Assembly (NCBI RefSeq): GCF_041435215.1
Contig: NZ_CP108394.1
Coordinates: 5,518,001-5,582,000, forward strand
Length of the DNA: 64,000 nt
Direction: 5' to 3'
Origin: Streptomyces sp. NBC_01314
GTDB taxonomy: Bacteria; Actinomycetota; Actinomycetes; Streptomycetales; Streptomycetaceae
Shown here: piece by piece, positions 34,936-43,188 of the stretch
How positions within the stretch are numbered: position 1 is the first letter of the stretch
Layout: the number at the start of each line of letters is the position of its first letter
Translations under genes and position numbers: made by a program
The notes under the pieces: generated by a model
Databases searched by the model: none
Seen by the model: only the letters and a program-made list of their open reading frames with translations
What the model was told of the DNA's origin: nothing

Positions 34936-35856
34936 ATGGATACGCAGAACCCTAGCGTGCACCCGCACGCCCAGACCCGAACCACGGGCAAAAACCACCC
35001 CCGCCGGAGCACCCACGCGGGCGGGGTGATCCACGACAACTCCCGTCACACCACCCGCTTCACGGTGGTCGGCAACCACCTCGCCCAGCACGCCGAGCTG
35101 TCCGCGCTGGCCATCGGACTCGCCGTCCACGTCCAGTCGCTCCCCACCGGCGCCCGCGCCGACATCAAGACCCTCGCCGACCGTTTCCCGGAGAGCCCGG
35201 CTCGTATCGCCGCCGCCCTGCGCGAACTGGAGACCCACGGTTACCTGCGCCGCACCCGCGAACGCACCGACAGCGGCCGGATCGTCACCCGCACCGTCTC
35301 CTGCAACCAGCCGGGCCGGCACGGGGACGCACCCGACGACGCACCCAAACCCTCTGCCGGGCCCCCGGCCCGGCGGGCGGCCGAACAACGCAAGAACCCC
35401 CCACGCCGCGCCCTCCCCGCCGTACCCCAGCCCGGGTACACCTCCCCCGCCCTCCTCCAGACAGCGACCGACGTCCTCGCCGGCCTCCGCCGCGAGGACC
35501 CCCGCCTGCTCCTCTCCGCCACCGACGCCGAACACCTCGCCCCCGGCGTCGCCGCCTGGCTGGAGCGCGACCTCACCCCCACCGCGGTACGCCACGCGCT
35601 GACCAGCGACCTGCCCGCCGAGCCCCTGTACCGCCCGGCCGCCCTCCTGGCCCACCGCCTCACGGACCGGCTCCCGCCCCTGCCACCGTGGCGCGCCCCT
35701 GCCGAGCCCGCACCCGTCCAGTACCGGGTCCGGAACTGCGACGGCTGTGACCGCGGCTTCCATTCGCCCGGCCCCGGCGCACGGTGCCGCGACTGCCGGG
35801 AGCGCCCCGCCGGGGATTCCGGCCCGGTACGCGGAAGCCTGGAGGTGGAGCGGTGA
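34936..35856 (+). CDS. Winged-helix DNA-binding protein with C-terminal zinc-ribbon-like motif
   Basis: 306 residues, ATG 34936. Residues about 40-115 form a GntR/MarR-like winged helix (LSALAIGLAVHVQSLPTGA, TLADRFPESPARIAAALREL, GYLRRTRERTDSGRI). A Pro-rich linker follows, then a helical domain. The end has CDGCDRGFHSPGPGARCRDC, a C4 motif able to bind zinc. Families of this shape are common in Streptomyces accessory regions, sometimes as replication or mobile-element regulators. Function unknown. Confidence 0.78.
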   Translation: MDTQNPSVHPHAQTRTTGKNHPRRSTHAGGVIHDNSRHTTRFTVVGNHLAQHAELSALAIGLAVHVQSLPTGARADIKTLADRFPESPARIAAALRELETHGYLRRTRERTDSGRIVTRTVSCNQPGRHGDAPDDAPKPSAGPPARRAAEQRKNPPRRALPAVPQPGYTSPALLQTATDVLAGLRREDPRLLLSATDAEHLAPGVAAWLERDLTPTAVRHALTSDLPAEPLYRPAALLAHRLTDRLPPLPPWRAPAEPAPVQYRVRNCDGCDRGFHSPGPGARCRDCRERPAGDSGPVRGSLEVER

Positions 35857-36002
35857 GCGGCGAGAGCCTGCGGGAGCACAGGCACGAGCTCCTGAGGGGT
35901 GACCCGGGAGGCGCCCGTGAGCCGGGCACCGCTGCGCTCGCCGCCCGGCTCCGCCGTGCCCCTGGCCGGATACCCTGGCCGGGGCACCCTCTGGAGGACA
36001 CC

Positions 36003-36350
36003 ATGAGCACCCAGGCCGATCACGGACATGAGCTGATCCCCCGTCCCGAGCAGACCCCTGATGCCCTGCGCGCCGCCCTCGCCGTCGTCGCCCCGGGCCG
36101 TCTGGAAGAGATACAGAGGACGAAGGACGAGACCTTCGCCAAGGCCGTCGAGTGGCAGTCCCTGAGTCCGGTACAGAGCTGGGTCCTCGCCTGGGCCAGG
36201 GACATCGAGATCGGCCGCCGTCCCGAGCTGTCCGCCCGCCATGCTCACGCGAAGAGCAACCTGGAGCACGAGGATGCCGTCGTCGCGCAGGAAGCCCTAC
36301 GAGAGCTGAGCGCAGTACTGGACGAGGCCATGAAGGCAGTGCGCGAGTGA
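36003..36350 (+). CDS. DUF6247-family protein
   Basis: 115 residues; ATG 36003 follows TGGAGGACACC. A GTG at 35853, overlapping the stop of the upstream gene and also behind a good ribosome site (GGAGG), would add 50 residues. The region PDALRAALAVVAPGRLEEI and the helical C-terminal half with HAHAKSNLEHEDA fit DUF6247 as I remember it. These small helical proteins are often next to toxin-like genes and may act as antitoxins; here a 38-codon ORF overlaps its stop. Confidence 0.7.
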   Translation: MSTQADHGHELIPRPEQTPDALRAALAVVAPGRLEEIQRTKDETFAKAVEWQSLSPVQSWVLAWARDIEIGRRPELSARHAHAKSNLEHEDAVVAQEALRELSAVLDEAMKAVRE

Positions 36351-36463
36351 GCTGGAAGTGGGAGTACGCCTTCGGCGCGGAGGAAGCCGCCCGCACTGCG
36401 TACCAGGTCGTTGTACGCAGCGAGCGGGTCTACGTCGTCCAGATCACCTATCTCGGCTTCTGA
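36347..36463 (+). CDS. 38-residue ORF overlapping DUF6247
   Basis: GTG 36347 overlaps the DUF6247 stop by four bases (GTGA), a classic coupling arrangement. The peptide begins MSWKWEYAFGAEEAARTAYQ and ends VYVVQITYLGF; it has one helix and one strand. It may be a truncated toxin or a small partner of DUF6247. No family recognised. Confidence 0.5.
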   Translation: MSWKWEYAFGAEEAARTAYQVVVRSERVYVVQITYLGF

Positions 36464-36643
36464 AGTACAGAGGCTGCTCCGAGACCCCCGAGGCCTCGTA
36501 CGAGACTCAAGCGAGGCCGCTCACTCCGGCCTGCGCCTCGCGTGATGCCGGACAGGGGCGGACGACCGGGTCTGCGGGGCCCGGCGAAGGGGCTCTGATC
36601 CGTCACCCTCACGCACCCGTCGGCGACCCGTTCCGCGGACATG

Positions 36644-36688
36644 GTGACGCCGCCCGGCCACCGGAGAAGGGTGGCCGGACGGCGTCAC
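36644..36688 (-). terminator. Terminator after the pectate lyase gene
   Basis: 18-bp stem with one mismatch, 36644-36661 with 36671-36688, nine-base loop, 17 bases downstream of the minus-strand stop at 36705. Confidence 0.75.
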
Positions 36689-36704
36689 GTATGCGTGGGA
36701 ACGG

Positions 36705-38057
36705 TCAGGAGAGGGTGCCCGCGCCCGTCGTGCCGGTCAGGTCGGTCAGGAGGTTGGTGACCTTGGTCTGGAGGCCGGCGGTGAGGGCCGGGGTCCAGTT
36801 GACGGTCGTCTTCAGCTTCTTCGAGTTCGCGGCGTTGTACGCGGCGACGAGGTTGGTGGCCTTGCCGTTGACGATGTTGCCGGTGCCGGCGATCGAGCCG
36901 GTGCCGTCGCCGCTCAGCAGCTTGGCGATCTTCGCGTCGGCGGGGATCTTCCAGACGTTGCGCTCGGCGACGACCTGGGCCTTGGCGCGGGAGTCGATGC
37001 TGTACTTGGGGGCGTAGCCGTTGACCGTGGTGGTGTCGTAGACGTTGTTGTAGATGTGGATCTGGCCGATGCGGGCCAGGGGCGCCCGCTGCACGATCCC
37101 CTTCCACAGGTTGTGGTGGATGGTCACGCGCAGCTTGCCGGTGCTGTCGGTGTCGCTGCTGCCGATCAGCATGGTCTTGTCGTGGTTGAGGAACCGGTTG
37201 CGCTCGACGGTCACCAGGTCGGAGCCGTTGGTGATGTCGAGGGCTCCGTCGTGGACCTGGTACTTGCGGCCGAAGTGCGTCGCCTCGGTCTTGTCGAAGG
37301 TCGGCGCGTCGGTGAACGTGTTGTGGTCCGCCCAGACGTTGGTCGCGCCGCGCAGCGTGACCGAGTCGTAGTTGGAGTTCCACTCGCCGGACGAGCCGTC
37401 GGTCGGGTCCCACTGCGGGAAGCAGTCTTTGGTGTCCGCGAAGGTCAGGTTGCGCACGATGACGTTCTTGACGTTCTGGACCAGGACGCTGCCGCCGAGG
37501 ATGCCTGCCTTGGTGCCGGGGACGCCCACGATGGTGGTGTTGGACGGCACCCTGAAGAGGATGTTCTTCTTCTGCTTGTTGGCGGCGTCCGCGCGGGCGG
37601 TCTCCTGGGTGCCCTTCGGCGCCTTCTTGCCGTACGTCGACGGGTCGAACGCCTTGAGGTAGGCGGAGAGCGAGTAGCCGGTGCCGGAGGCGTAGTCCGC
37701 GCAGGTCAGCTTCTTGCCGGAGTCGTTCGTGTTGGCGTCGATCGTGCCCTTGATCTTGATGATGCGGGGCGTGGTGTCGGTGGCGGAGCCGAGCGCCTTC
37801 ACGAGCTGCGCCCGGGTCGACACCGTGAAGGTGTGCGCCGCGTCGGCCTTCGCACCACCGGTCGTACCGGAACCGGACGCCGCCCAGCCGTCCTTCGCGG
37901 GCAGCACCTGGTGGTACAGGTCCGCGGGGCTGGCGCTGGCGTTCATCACGAGGACGCCGGCGCCGACAGCGGCGGCCACTGCGGCGGCGGAGACCGCGAG
38001 GGTCCGGCGCGTGCGGAGGGACCGGCGGTGGGACGGGCGCGGAGAGGCAGAGGCCAC
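36705..38057 (-). CDS. Secreted pectate lyase, PL1 family
   Basis: 450 residues from GTG 38057, after AAGGACTCATCC. A basic N-region (RRSLRTRRTL) and a hydrophobic stretch to about residue 43 form the signal peptide. The right-handed beta-helix (about 75-370) has the PL1 landmarks: YDSVTLRG with calcium-site D231, HDGALDITNGSD, NHDKTMLIGSSD and the catalytic RAPLAR (R324, R329). It cleaves polygalacturonate by beta-elimination. Polar Lys/Thr-rich C-terminal tail. Single-gene unit with its own terminator. Confidence 0.93.
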   Translation of the reverse strand: MASASPRPSHRRSLRTRRTLAVSAAAVAAAVGAGVLVMNASASPADLYHQVLPAKDGWAASGSGTTGGAKADAAHTFTVSTRAQLVKALGSATDTTPRIIKIKGTIDANTNDSGKKLTCADYASGTGYSLSAYLKAFDPSTYGKKAPKGTQETARADAANKQKKNILFRVPSNTTIVGVPGTKAGILGGSVLVQNVKNVIVRNLTFADTKDCFPQWDPTDGSSGEWNSNYDSVTLRGATNVWADHNTFTDAPTFDKTEATHFGRKYQVHDGALDITNGSDLVTVERNRFLNHDKTMLIGSSDTDSTGKLRVTIHHNLWKGIVQRAPLARIGQIHIYNNVYDTTTVNGYAPKYSIDSRAKAQVVAERNVWKIPADAKIAKLLSGDGTGSIAGTGNIVNGKATNLVAAYNAANSKKLKTTVNWTPALTAGLQTKVTNLLTDLTGTTGAGTLS

Positions 38058-38196
38058 GGATGAGTCCTTACGTAACGTACGTGATTCGGGGGAACACGTG
38101 GTTCGTGTGGAGCCCCCGTGAAGGGAGTTCCGACTCATGTGTGGTCGCCGGTCCGGGATAGGTTGCCGCCGGCTGAACTTTTTCGGTTGTGAGTTG

Positions 38197-38238
38197 ATGG
38201 CTGTCACTTCATGGCTGTCACTTCATGGCTGTCACTTG
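38197..38238. repeat. Three tandem copies of a 14-bp unit across a stop codon
   Basis: ATGGCTGTCACTTC at 38197-38210 and 38211-38224, then ATGGCTGTCACTTG at 38225-38238. The third copy contains the stop (TCA at 38232-38234) and last codons of the minus-strand cupin gene. Confidence 0.9.
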
Positions 38239-38585
38239 ATGTGGTCCAGCACCTCCTGGAACTCCTTCGTCGGGGAGAACTCCACGAGTTCGACGTCCTC
38301 CAGGGCCTCCGGTGAGTGACCGGGGCCCCAGTAGTAGGCCTGTCCCGCCTCGTAGAAGTCCTCGCCCTCCTTGGTGCGCATCCGCAGCCGGCCGCTGACG
38401 ACGAGGCCCCAGTGGGGGCACTGGCACAGGTCGTCGGGGAGTCCTTTGAGCGCCGGGGCCATGTCGATGCCCTTGGGGAGCTTGAGGAAGGCGACGCTCA
38501 TGCCGCCGCCCATCTCCTGGATGCGCACTTCCAGGCCGTCGCCCTCGATCTCGACGGGGGCTTCCGTCCGCGTGACTGCCGTCAT
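38232..38585 (-). CDS. Cupin-fold protein
   Basis: 117 residues. A single small beta-barrel is suggested by GGMSVAFLKLPKGIDM, HWGLVVSGRLRMRTKEGEDF and AGQAYYWGPGHSPEA. The usual metal-binding His motifs are reduced to one His near CPHWG and one in PGHSP, so metal binding is uncertain. No signal peptide. Members of this group are small cytoplasmic proteins of unknown role. It ends in a tandem 14-bp repeat. Confidence 0.75.
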   Translation of the reverse strand: MTAVTRTEAPVEIEGDGLEVRIQEMGGGMSVAFLKLPKGIDMAPALKGLPDDLCQCPHWGLVVSGRLRMRTKEGEDFYEAGQAYYWGPGHSPEALEDVELVEFSPTKEFQEVLDHIK

Positions 38586-39108
38586 GATTCCTCCACGAGC
38601 GATCCGTCGCGGGGCCTCGGGAATCTACCTGCCGGGGTCCGCTCTCTCGGGGACCCTGCACTTTCCAGTCTGCGCCTGCCTTTCACACACCTCGAATCGG
38701 CGTGACTTGCGTCACGACCGAAATGCGCCCGATGGAATTGATCGACCCGCTTTCCCCGAGCGACAAATCGCTTCTTTCACATCCCAATAGGGGTGCTTGC
38801 CGCCACGGGTGGCAAATTCGACTGATCATCCGGATCGGCGATGCCTTGCCTGCCGTCCCGGCGGATCGGCCTTCTGCCTGGTCCCGGGGTCGCACGGGGG
38901 GTCTGAGCAGGTACGTCGACGGCTGGGTTCGTACGTCCTGCCGCCCCCGCGAAACGCCATCGGCACCGCCCTGACAGTCGCACGGGCGTTCGTTGCCCGG
39001 TGCGCTCGGCGGTCCCCATAATGACCGGGCTCGCCAGGGCCGTGGCCAACCAGGAGGTCATACAGGGCCGAAGTCGAACCGAAGCCGGACCACTCAGTGA
39101 GGCCACGT
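38586..39108. other. 523-base divergent intergenic region
   Basis: Between the cupin and CAP genes. An 8-bp hairpin TTGCCGCC/GGTGGCAA lies at 38797-38815. I looked for a c-di-AMP riboswitch, which often precedes secreted wall genes in actinobacteria, and did not find its conserved 3' signature. No ORF is supported. Confidence 0.4.
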
Positions 39109-39975
39109 ATGTCGCGCATGAACAGTCATCGCCGGAAGACGAAACGTTCCGAGACCAACCGCTCGGAGCCGGGGCGTCCGAGAACGAAACGCCGGAAGCC
39201 AGCCGTCGCCGTCGCCGTCGTGATGACCGTGGGCGCCGTCGGCATCCCCACGGCCGCGTGGGCCGGCGGCATCGGGCTGGGAAGCTGGAGCAGTGTGGCG
39301 TCCTCCTGGTGGGGAGGGCAGGAGTCGGATGCGGCTCCGCCGACGCCGTCGCGCACACCTTCCGCGTCCGCGACAGACCCCTCCGCGAGCGCCTCCCCCA
39401 CCCCGGCCCGCAAGAAGCGTCCCGCCCGCTCCGCGAGCCCGAGCGCGTCTCCCTCGAAGTCCGGCAGCCCGACCGCCAAGCCCACCCCCGACTCCGCCGA
39501 CGCCCCCGACAGGACCACTCCGCCTCCGAGCGCCCAGAAGGCCACGAAGGCCACGAGTGCCGACAGCACGCCCCGCGCCTCCGACGACAGCGCGGACTCC
39601 GGCCCCACGGATCGCGTACTGACCCTGGTCAACGCCGAACGCTCGAAGGCGGGTTGCTCCCCGGTGACCGTGGACGCCAAGCTCACCAAGGCCGCGCAGG
39701 ACCACAGCCAGGACATGGCCGATCACACGAACATGTCCCACACCGGTTCCGACGGCTCGTCCATGAGCGACCGGCTCGCCCGTGTCGGGTACAGGTTCAG
39801 TACGGCGGGCGAGAACGTCGCCGCCGGGTACGGCACCCCTGAGAGCGTCATGGACGGCTGGATGAACAGCCCCGGCCACAAGGCCAACATCCTCAACTGC
39901 GCCTTCAAGGAGATCGGCATCGGCCTGGCCGGGCCGGGCAACTACTGGACGCAGGACTTCGGCTCACAGGCATAG
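39109..39975 (+). CDS. Secreted CAP-domain protein
   Basis: 288 residues; ATG 39109 follows GAGGCCACGT. A basic N-terminus and a hydrophobic segment (VAVAVVMTVGAVGIPTAAWA) form a signal or anchor. A Ser/Pro/Ala/Thr-rich spacer covers about 65-165. The last 125 residues are a CAP/SCP domain with LTLVNAERSKAGCSP, HTNMSHTG, GENVAAGY and GHKANIL. Bacterial CAP proteins act outside the cell, often near the wall. Its 3' end overlaps the convergent DUF397 gene by 34 bases. Confidence 0.88.
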   Translation: MSRMNSHRRKTKRSETNRSEPGRPRTKRRKPAVAVAVVMTVGAVGIPTAAWAGGIGLGSWSSVASSWWGGQESDAAPPTPSRTPSASATDPSASASPTPARKKRPARSASPSASPSKSGSPTAKPTPDSADAPDRTTPPPSAQKATKATSADSTPRASDDSADSGPTDRVLTLVNAERSKAGCSPVTVDAKLTKAAQDHSQDMADHTNMSHTGSDGSSMSDRLARVGYRFSTAGENVAAGYGTPESVMDGWMNSPGHKANILNCAFKEIGIGLAGPGNYWTQDFGSQA

Positions 39976-40142
39976 CCACCGAGGTGCCGTATGAGGGCGG
40001 CGGCGCCGTGGCGGGTGACGGGGAGTATTCGGGCGGGGTCGTCGCTCTCGCGGAGGAGTATGCGGGAAGGGGACAGGGCGAGTTCGACGCAGTTCGTGCC
40101 GTCGGATCCGCTGGAGAAGCTGGACTTCTGCCACTGGGTCAC
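39942..40142 (-). CDS. DUF397 protein
   Basis: 66 residues; core WQKSSFSSGSDGTNCVELA and ILLRESDDP. Starts three bases after the stop of the Xre gene at 40146. Second member of this family in the window; same gene order as 29173. Confidence 0.9.
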   Translation of the reverse strand: MTQWQKSSFSSGSDGTNCVELALSPSRILLRESDDPARILPVTRHGAAALIRHLGGYACEPKSCVQ

Positions 40143-40145
40143 GTC

Positions 40146-40994
40146 CTACAACTCCTTCGCGAGACGGTGGATGTAGTCCCGGGACGGTACGGGGTCGAGC
40201 GACACCCCGGCCACTCTACGAAACAGCGCGCGCATTGCCTTCAGTTGTGCGGGAGCATCCATGAAGGCAGGCCCATACGTGGTGTCCCGCTGCGCCGAGT
40301 CCAGCGCGGGGACCCGGCCTCCCGCATAGATCAACTCCGCGCTCGCCCCCGCGAATCCGTCGACGTCGAACGGAATGACTCGCAGGGTGACACCGTGATT
40401 CTCGGACAGCGCGAGGAGCGAGTCCAGTTGAGTCCGCGCCACACTCCGGTCGGCGACCCGGGTGCGCAGCACGGGCTCATGCAGCACCGCCGTGTAGGGC
40501 GTTTCCTCGCGCCCGAGAACGACCTTGCGGCTCATCCGGTGCTCGACGCGTAGCTCCACTTCGCTCTGCCGAAGCTCGGGGCGCCAGTACGTGTATACGG
40601 CCCGCGCATAGTCCTCGGTCTGCAGCAACCCCGGGACATGGGCGGTGGCGATGTCCTGGAGGTACGTGGCGTGGTGCTCCATCTCCGCCAGATCCGCGAA
40701 GATCGGAGGCAGCGCACCCGCGAACTTTTCCCACCAGCCTCGCGTCCGATCTGTCGCCATGGCCACGAGTGCTCCGACCAACTCCTGGTCGGTGCAGGTG
40801 TAGTGAGCCGCCAGCTGTCGTACACGCTGTTCGCTGACGCCAGCGATGCCCGCTTCCATGTGGCTCATCTGCGCCGATGTCGACCCGAGGAACCGCGCCA
40901 CATCCCGGGCGGTCAGACCGGCGGCCTCCCTCAGCCTGCGCAGCTCCGTGCCCAGTCGCACCTGACGCTCGGTCGGCTGACTCCTCGGCGGCAT
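40146..40994 (-). CDS. Xre-family regulator with DUF5753 domain
   Basis: 282 residues; ATG 40994 follows GAGGAAGAGG. HTH near residues 12-60 (LGTELRRLREAAGLTARDVA, SAQMSHMEAGIAGVS). DUF5753 covers about 90-280 with ATAHVPGLLQTEDYARAVYT and GVTLRVIPFDVDGF. It forms an operon with the DUF397 gene and is divergent from the ATPase at 41210. The intergenic region differs from that of the first module: no GGACA repeats, so specificity differs. Confidence 0.92.
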   Translation of the reverse strand: MPPRSQPTERQVRLGTELRRLREAAGLTARDVARFLGSTSAQMSHMEAGIAGVSEQRVRQLAAHYTCTDQELVGALVAMATDRTRGWWEKFAGALPPIFADLAEMEHHATYLQDIATAHVPGLLQTEDYARAVYTYWRPELRQSEVELRVEHRMSRKVVLGREETPYTAVLHEPVLRTRVADRSVARTQLDSLLALSENHGVTLRVIPFDVDGFAGASAELIYAGGRVPALDSAQRDTTYGPAFMDAPAQLKAMRALFRRVAGVSLDPVPSRDYIHRLAKEL

Positions 40995-41209
40995 GCGGAC
41001 CTCTTCCTCAACAAGCCGTACCGGCATCCCACTTATGAGGGGCAGACTACGCAACCGGCTTGCGGCGGCACAAATTAATGCCATACCTTCAGTGACGCGC
41101 CGCACACCCTGCGGAACCACCGGCCCCCGGAAGCGCCCCGCCCTGCCACGGCGGGTGCGGCAGGCCACCGGTCGCCCCCCAACTCCCCCGCCGGCCAGAG
41201 GAGTCACGC

Positions 41210-41671
41210 ATGCTCGATACCGGAGAGCCCACCGACGAATCGACGCCCCGCCCGGACGAACCCTGGACCTACACCCTCACCATCCCCAACGACCCCCGCG
41301 CCGTCACCATCTGCCGCCGCACCCTCCGTCTGATCCTGACCCTGCACGGCCTCCCCCACCTCACCGACGCCGCCGAACTCCTCGCCACCGAGCTGATCAC
41401 CAACGCCGTACGGCACACCAAGGGCCCGGCCGCCATAAAGCTCCGCTGGGCCGACCCGGTGCTGCGGATCACCGCATGGGACACGGCACCGCGACGCTTC
41501 GCCCGCGCCCTCGCTCCCCGAGCCCCCAGCCCCACCTCCGACACCGGCCGCGGCCTCGCCCTCGTCGATGCCTGCGCCGAGAACTGGGGGTGGTTCAACT
41601 CGATCCACACCGCCGAACCCCACCGCACGGACGGCAAGTTCGTCTGGTGCGAGCTGACCACGGCGGTGTGA
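41210..41671 (+). CDS. RsbW-like ATP-binding protein
   Basis: 153 residues. HATPase motifs: AELLATELITNAVRHTKGP (N box), AWDTAPR (G1-like, altered) and DTGRGLALVDACAENWG (G2-like). Same family as 30409. Starts 215 bases from the divergent Xre gene. Probable partner of the Xre-DUF397 pair. Confidence 0.9.
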   Translation: MLDTGEPTDESTPRPDEPWTYTLTIPNDPRAVTICRRTLRLILTLHGLPHLTDAAELLATELITNAVRHTKGPAAIKLRWADPVLRITAWDTAPRRFARALAPRAPSPTSDTGRGLALVDACAENWGWFNSIHTAEPHRTDGKFVWCELTTAV

Positions 41672-41750
41672 ACGTTTCTTCCTCGCTCGAAAGAGCGATC
41701 ATCCCCCAAGTGGCCCAAATCGGCGCGAGATACCCCATAGGTTCCACCAC

Positions 41751-42665
41751 ATGGTCACTTCAGCCCACGAGGGCCTGCACCGCATCTTCCAGGAGAAGCC
41801 CGAGATCCTCGCACCCGTCTTCGGAGTGCTGGGCCTCCCCTTTCCGAAGAAGGCGACCGTGGACGCGCTCACCACCGACGTGACGGAGACCAAACCGATG
41901 GAGCGGCGCGTGGACACCGTGCTGCGCATCGGCCCGTCCGACGGCGAGGACTTCATGCTCGCGGTCGAAGTACAGGGTGAGCGAAAGCCGGACAAGGAGA
42001 GGAGCTGGCCGTACTACGTCTCATACCTCCAGTCCAAGTACCGTCTGCCCGTACTACTCCTCGTCGTCTGCCAGGACCGGCGCACCGCGAAGTGGGCGTC
42101 GGGCCCCTTCGACTGCGGCACGCGAGGCTGGATCACTCAGCGCACCCACCCCATGGTCGTCGGGCCGGACAACCTTCCGGCGATCACCGACGCGAGGACC
42201 GCGGCGAACAACCTCGCCATGGCCGCCTTCTCCGCTCTCGCACACGCCCGCAGCGCTCAGATCAACGACATACCGGACGCGATGGGCCGCGCCCTTGAGG
42301 AGGCGGACGGGAAGGCAGCCGACTACTTCTACGAGTTCCTGGAAGTCAACCTGCGGGGCACTCCCGCCGGAGAGAAATGGAGGGACATCATGAGCTTCGT
42401 CAGCTACTTCCCCGGTCGCGGGACAGTCCGCGAGACGGCTTACCTGGAGGGTGCGGCCAAGGGCGAGGCCAAAGGAGTCCTGCGCGTCCTGGAGGTGCGT
42501 GGCATTCCCGTCACCGACGACGTCCGCGAACGCATCACCACGTGCACCGACATCGACCGCCTCGACATCTGGCTCACCCAATCCGGCACAGTTGAACGCG
42601 CGGAAGACCTTTTCGTGGAGGACCCGCAGGTCACTGGCGGTGCGATCAGCGGGGAGCCCGTGTGA
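41751..42665 (+). CDS. Rpn/PD-(D/E)XK-like nuclease-fold protein
   Basis: 304 residues. The N-terminal part (EGLHRIFQEKPEILAPVFG) and the core RRVDTVLRI...FMLAVEVQGERKPDKE with D, E-x-Q and K resemble the restriction-fold core of Rpn (YhgA-like) recombination-promoting nucleases. The rest includes YYVSYLQSKYRLPVLLLVVC. The C-terminal 60 residues (VLRVLEVRGIPVTDDVRERI) form a small helical module that recurs in the next gene. TAGGTT at 41738-41743 ends seven bases before the ATG and no ribosome site is seen: probably leaderless. Mobile-element link not shown. Confidence 0.65.
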   Translation: MVTSAHEGLHRIFQEKPEILAPVFGVLGLPFPKKATVDALTTDVTETKPMERRVDTVLRIGPSDGEDFMLAVEVQGERKPDKERSWPYYVSYLQSKYRLPVLLLVVCQDRRTAKWASGPFDCGTRGWITQRTHPMVVGPDNLPAITDARTAANNLAMAAFSALAHARSAQINDIPDAMGRALEEADGKAADYFYEFLEVNLRGTPAGEKWRDIMSFVSYFPGRGTVRETAYLEGAAKGEAKGVLRVLEVRGIPVTDDVRERITTCTDIDRLDIWLTQSGTVERAEDLFVEDPQVTGGAISGEPV

Positions 42666-43114
42666 AGCCTCATCTCCGCCGCCAGATCCCGGCTTCTGAC
42701 CTCATCGAGCGGCTGAACCCGGACCTGCAGGAGAAGGTGAGAGGGCGGTACATGGTCACGACGCTCTCCATGGCCATCGGGCTGTCCCTGGACGACGCCG
42801 TCGCCGACCACAACGCGCACCTGGGTGAGATCAGCCGACGTGATTCGCTCACCCTCGACGAGATCACCGCATTGCGGGCCCTCGCGGGCAACTGGAGCCA
42901 GGAATACACCGAGGCCTGGGCGGCCGGGTTCGCGGAGGGGCGGGCCACCGCGGTCCTGCGGATCCTGCAGAGCCGGGGCATCGAGGTCACCGGAAACACC
43001 TGGGAGCACATCACCGCGTGCTCCGATCTGTCCGTCCTCTCCCACTGGCTGGACCTGGCCTCTACCGTCACCGCCGCGGAGCAACTCTTCACTCCGCAGC
43101 CCAGTCAAGTGTGA
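42662..43114 (+). CDS. Helical protein with the C-terminal module of its upstream neighbour
   Basis: 150 residues; GTG 42662 overlaps the previous stop by four bases, so it is translationally coupled. The N-terminal half (SMAIGLSLDDAVADHNAHLG) is helical and unknown. The C-terminal half (VLRILQSRGIEVTGNTWEHI, SDLSVLSHWLDLASTV, AEQLF) aligns with the end of the 41751 protein (VLRVLEVRGIPVTDDVRERI, TDIDRLDIWLTQSGTV, AEDLF). No nuclease core. It may bind or regulate the nuclease-like partner. Confidence 0.7.
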   Translation: MKPHLRRQIPASDLIERLNPDLQEKVRGRYMVTTLSMAIGLSLDDAVADHNAHLGEISRRDSLTLDEITALRALAGNWSQEYTEAWAAGFAEGRATAVLRILQSRGIEVTGNTWEHITACSDLSVLSHWLDLASTVTAAEQLFTPQPSQV

Positions 43115-43188
43115 CAGCAACACCGTCGCCGCCAGGCCGGCAAGGCCGGGTGGCGACGGCGAGCTTCCGGCTTCCTCTCCGCTCAGCC

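Noticed and set aside
34936..36463. Integrative element indicated by the winged-helix gene
   Set aside because: No integrase, replication or transfer genes and no flanking att repeats were seen.
38586..39108. c-di-AMP riboswitch upstream of the CAP gene
   Set aside because: The conserved 3' signature CCGTCAGCTAACC and the paired core could not be found; only a short hairpin is present.
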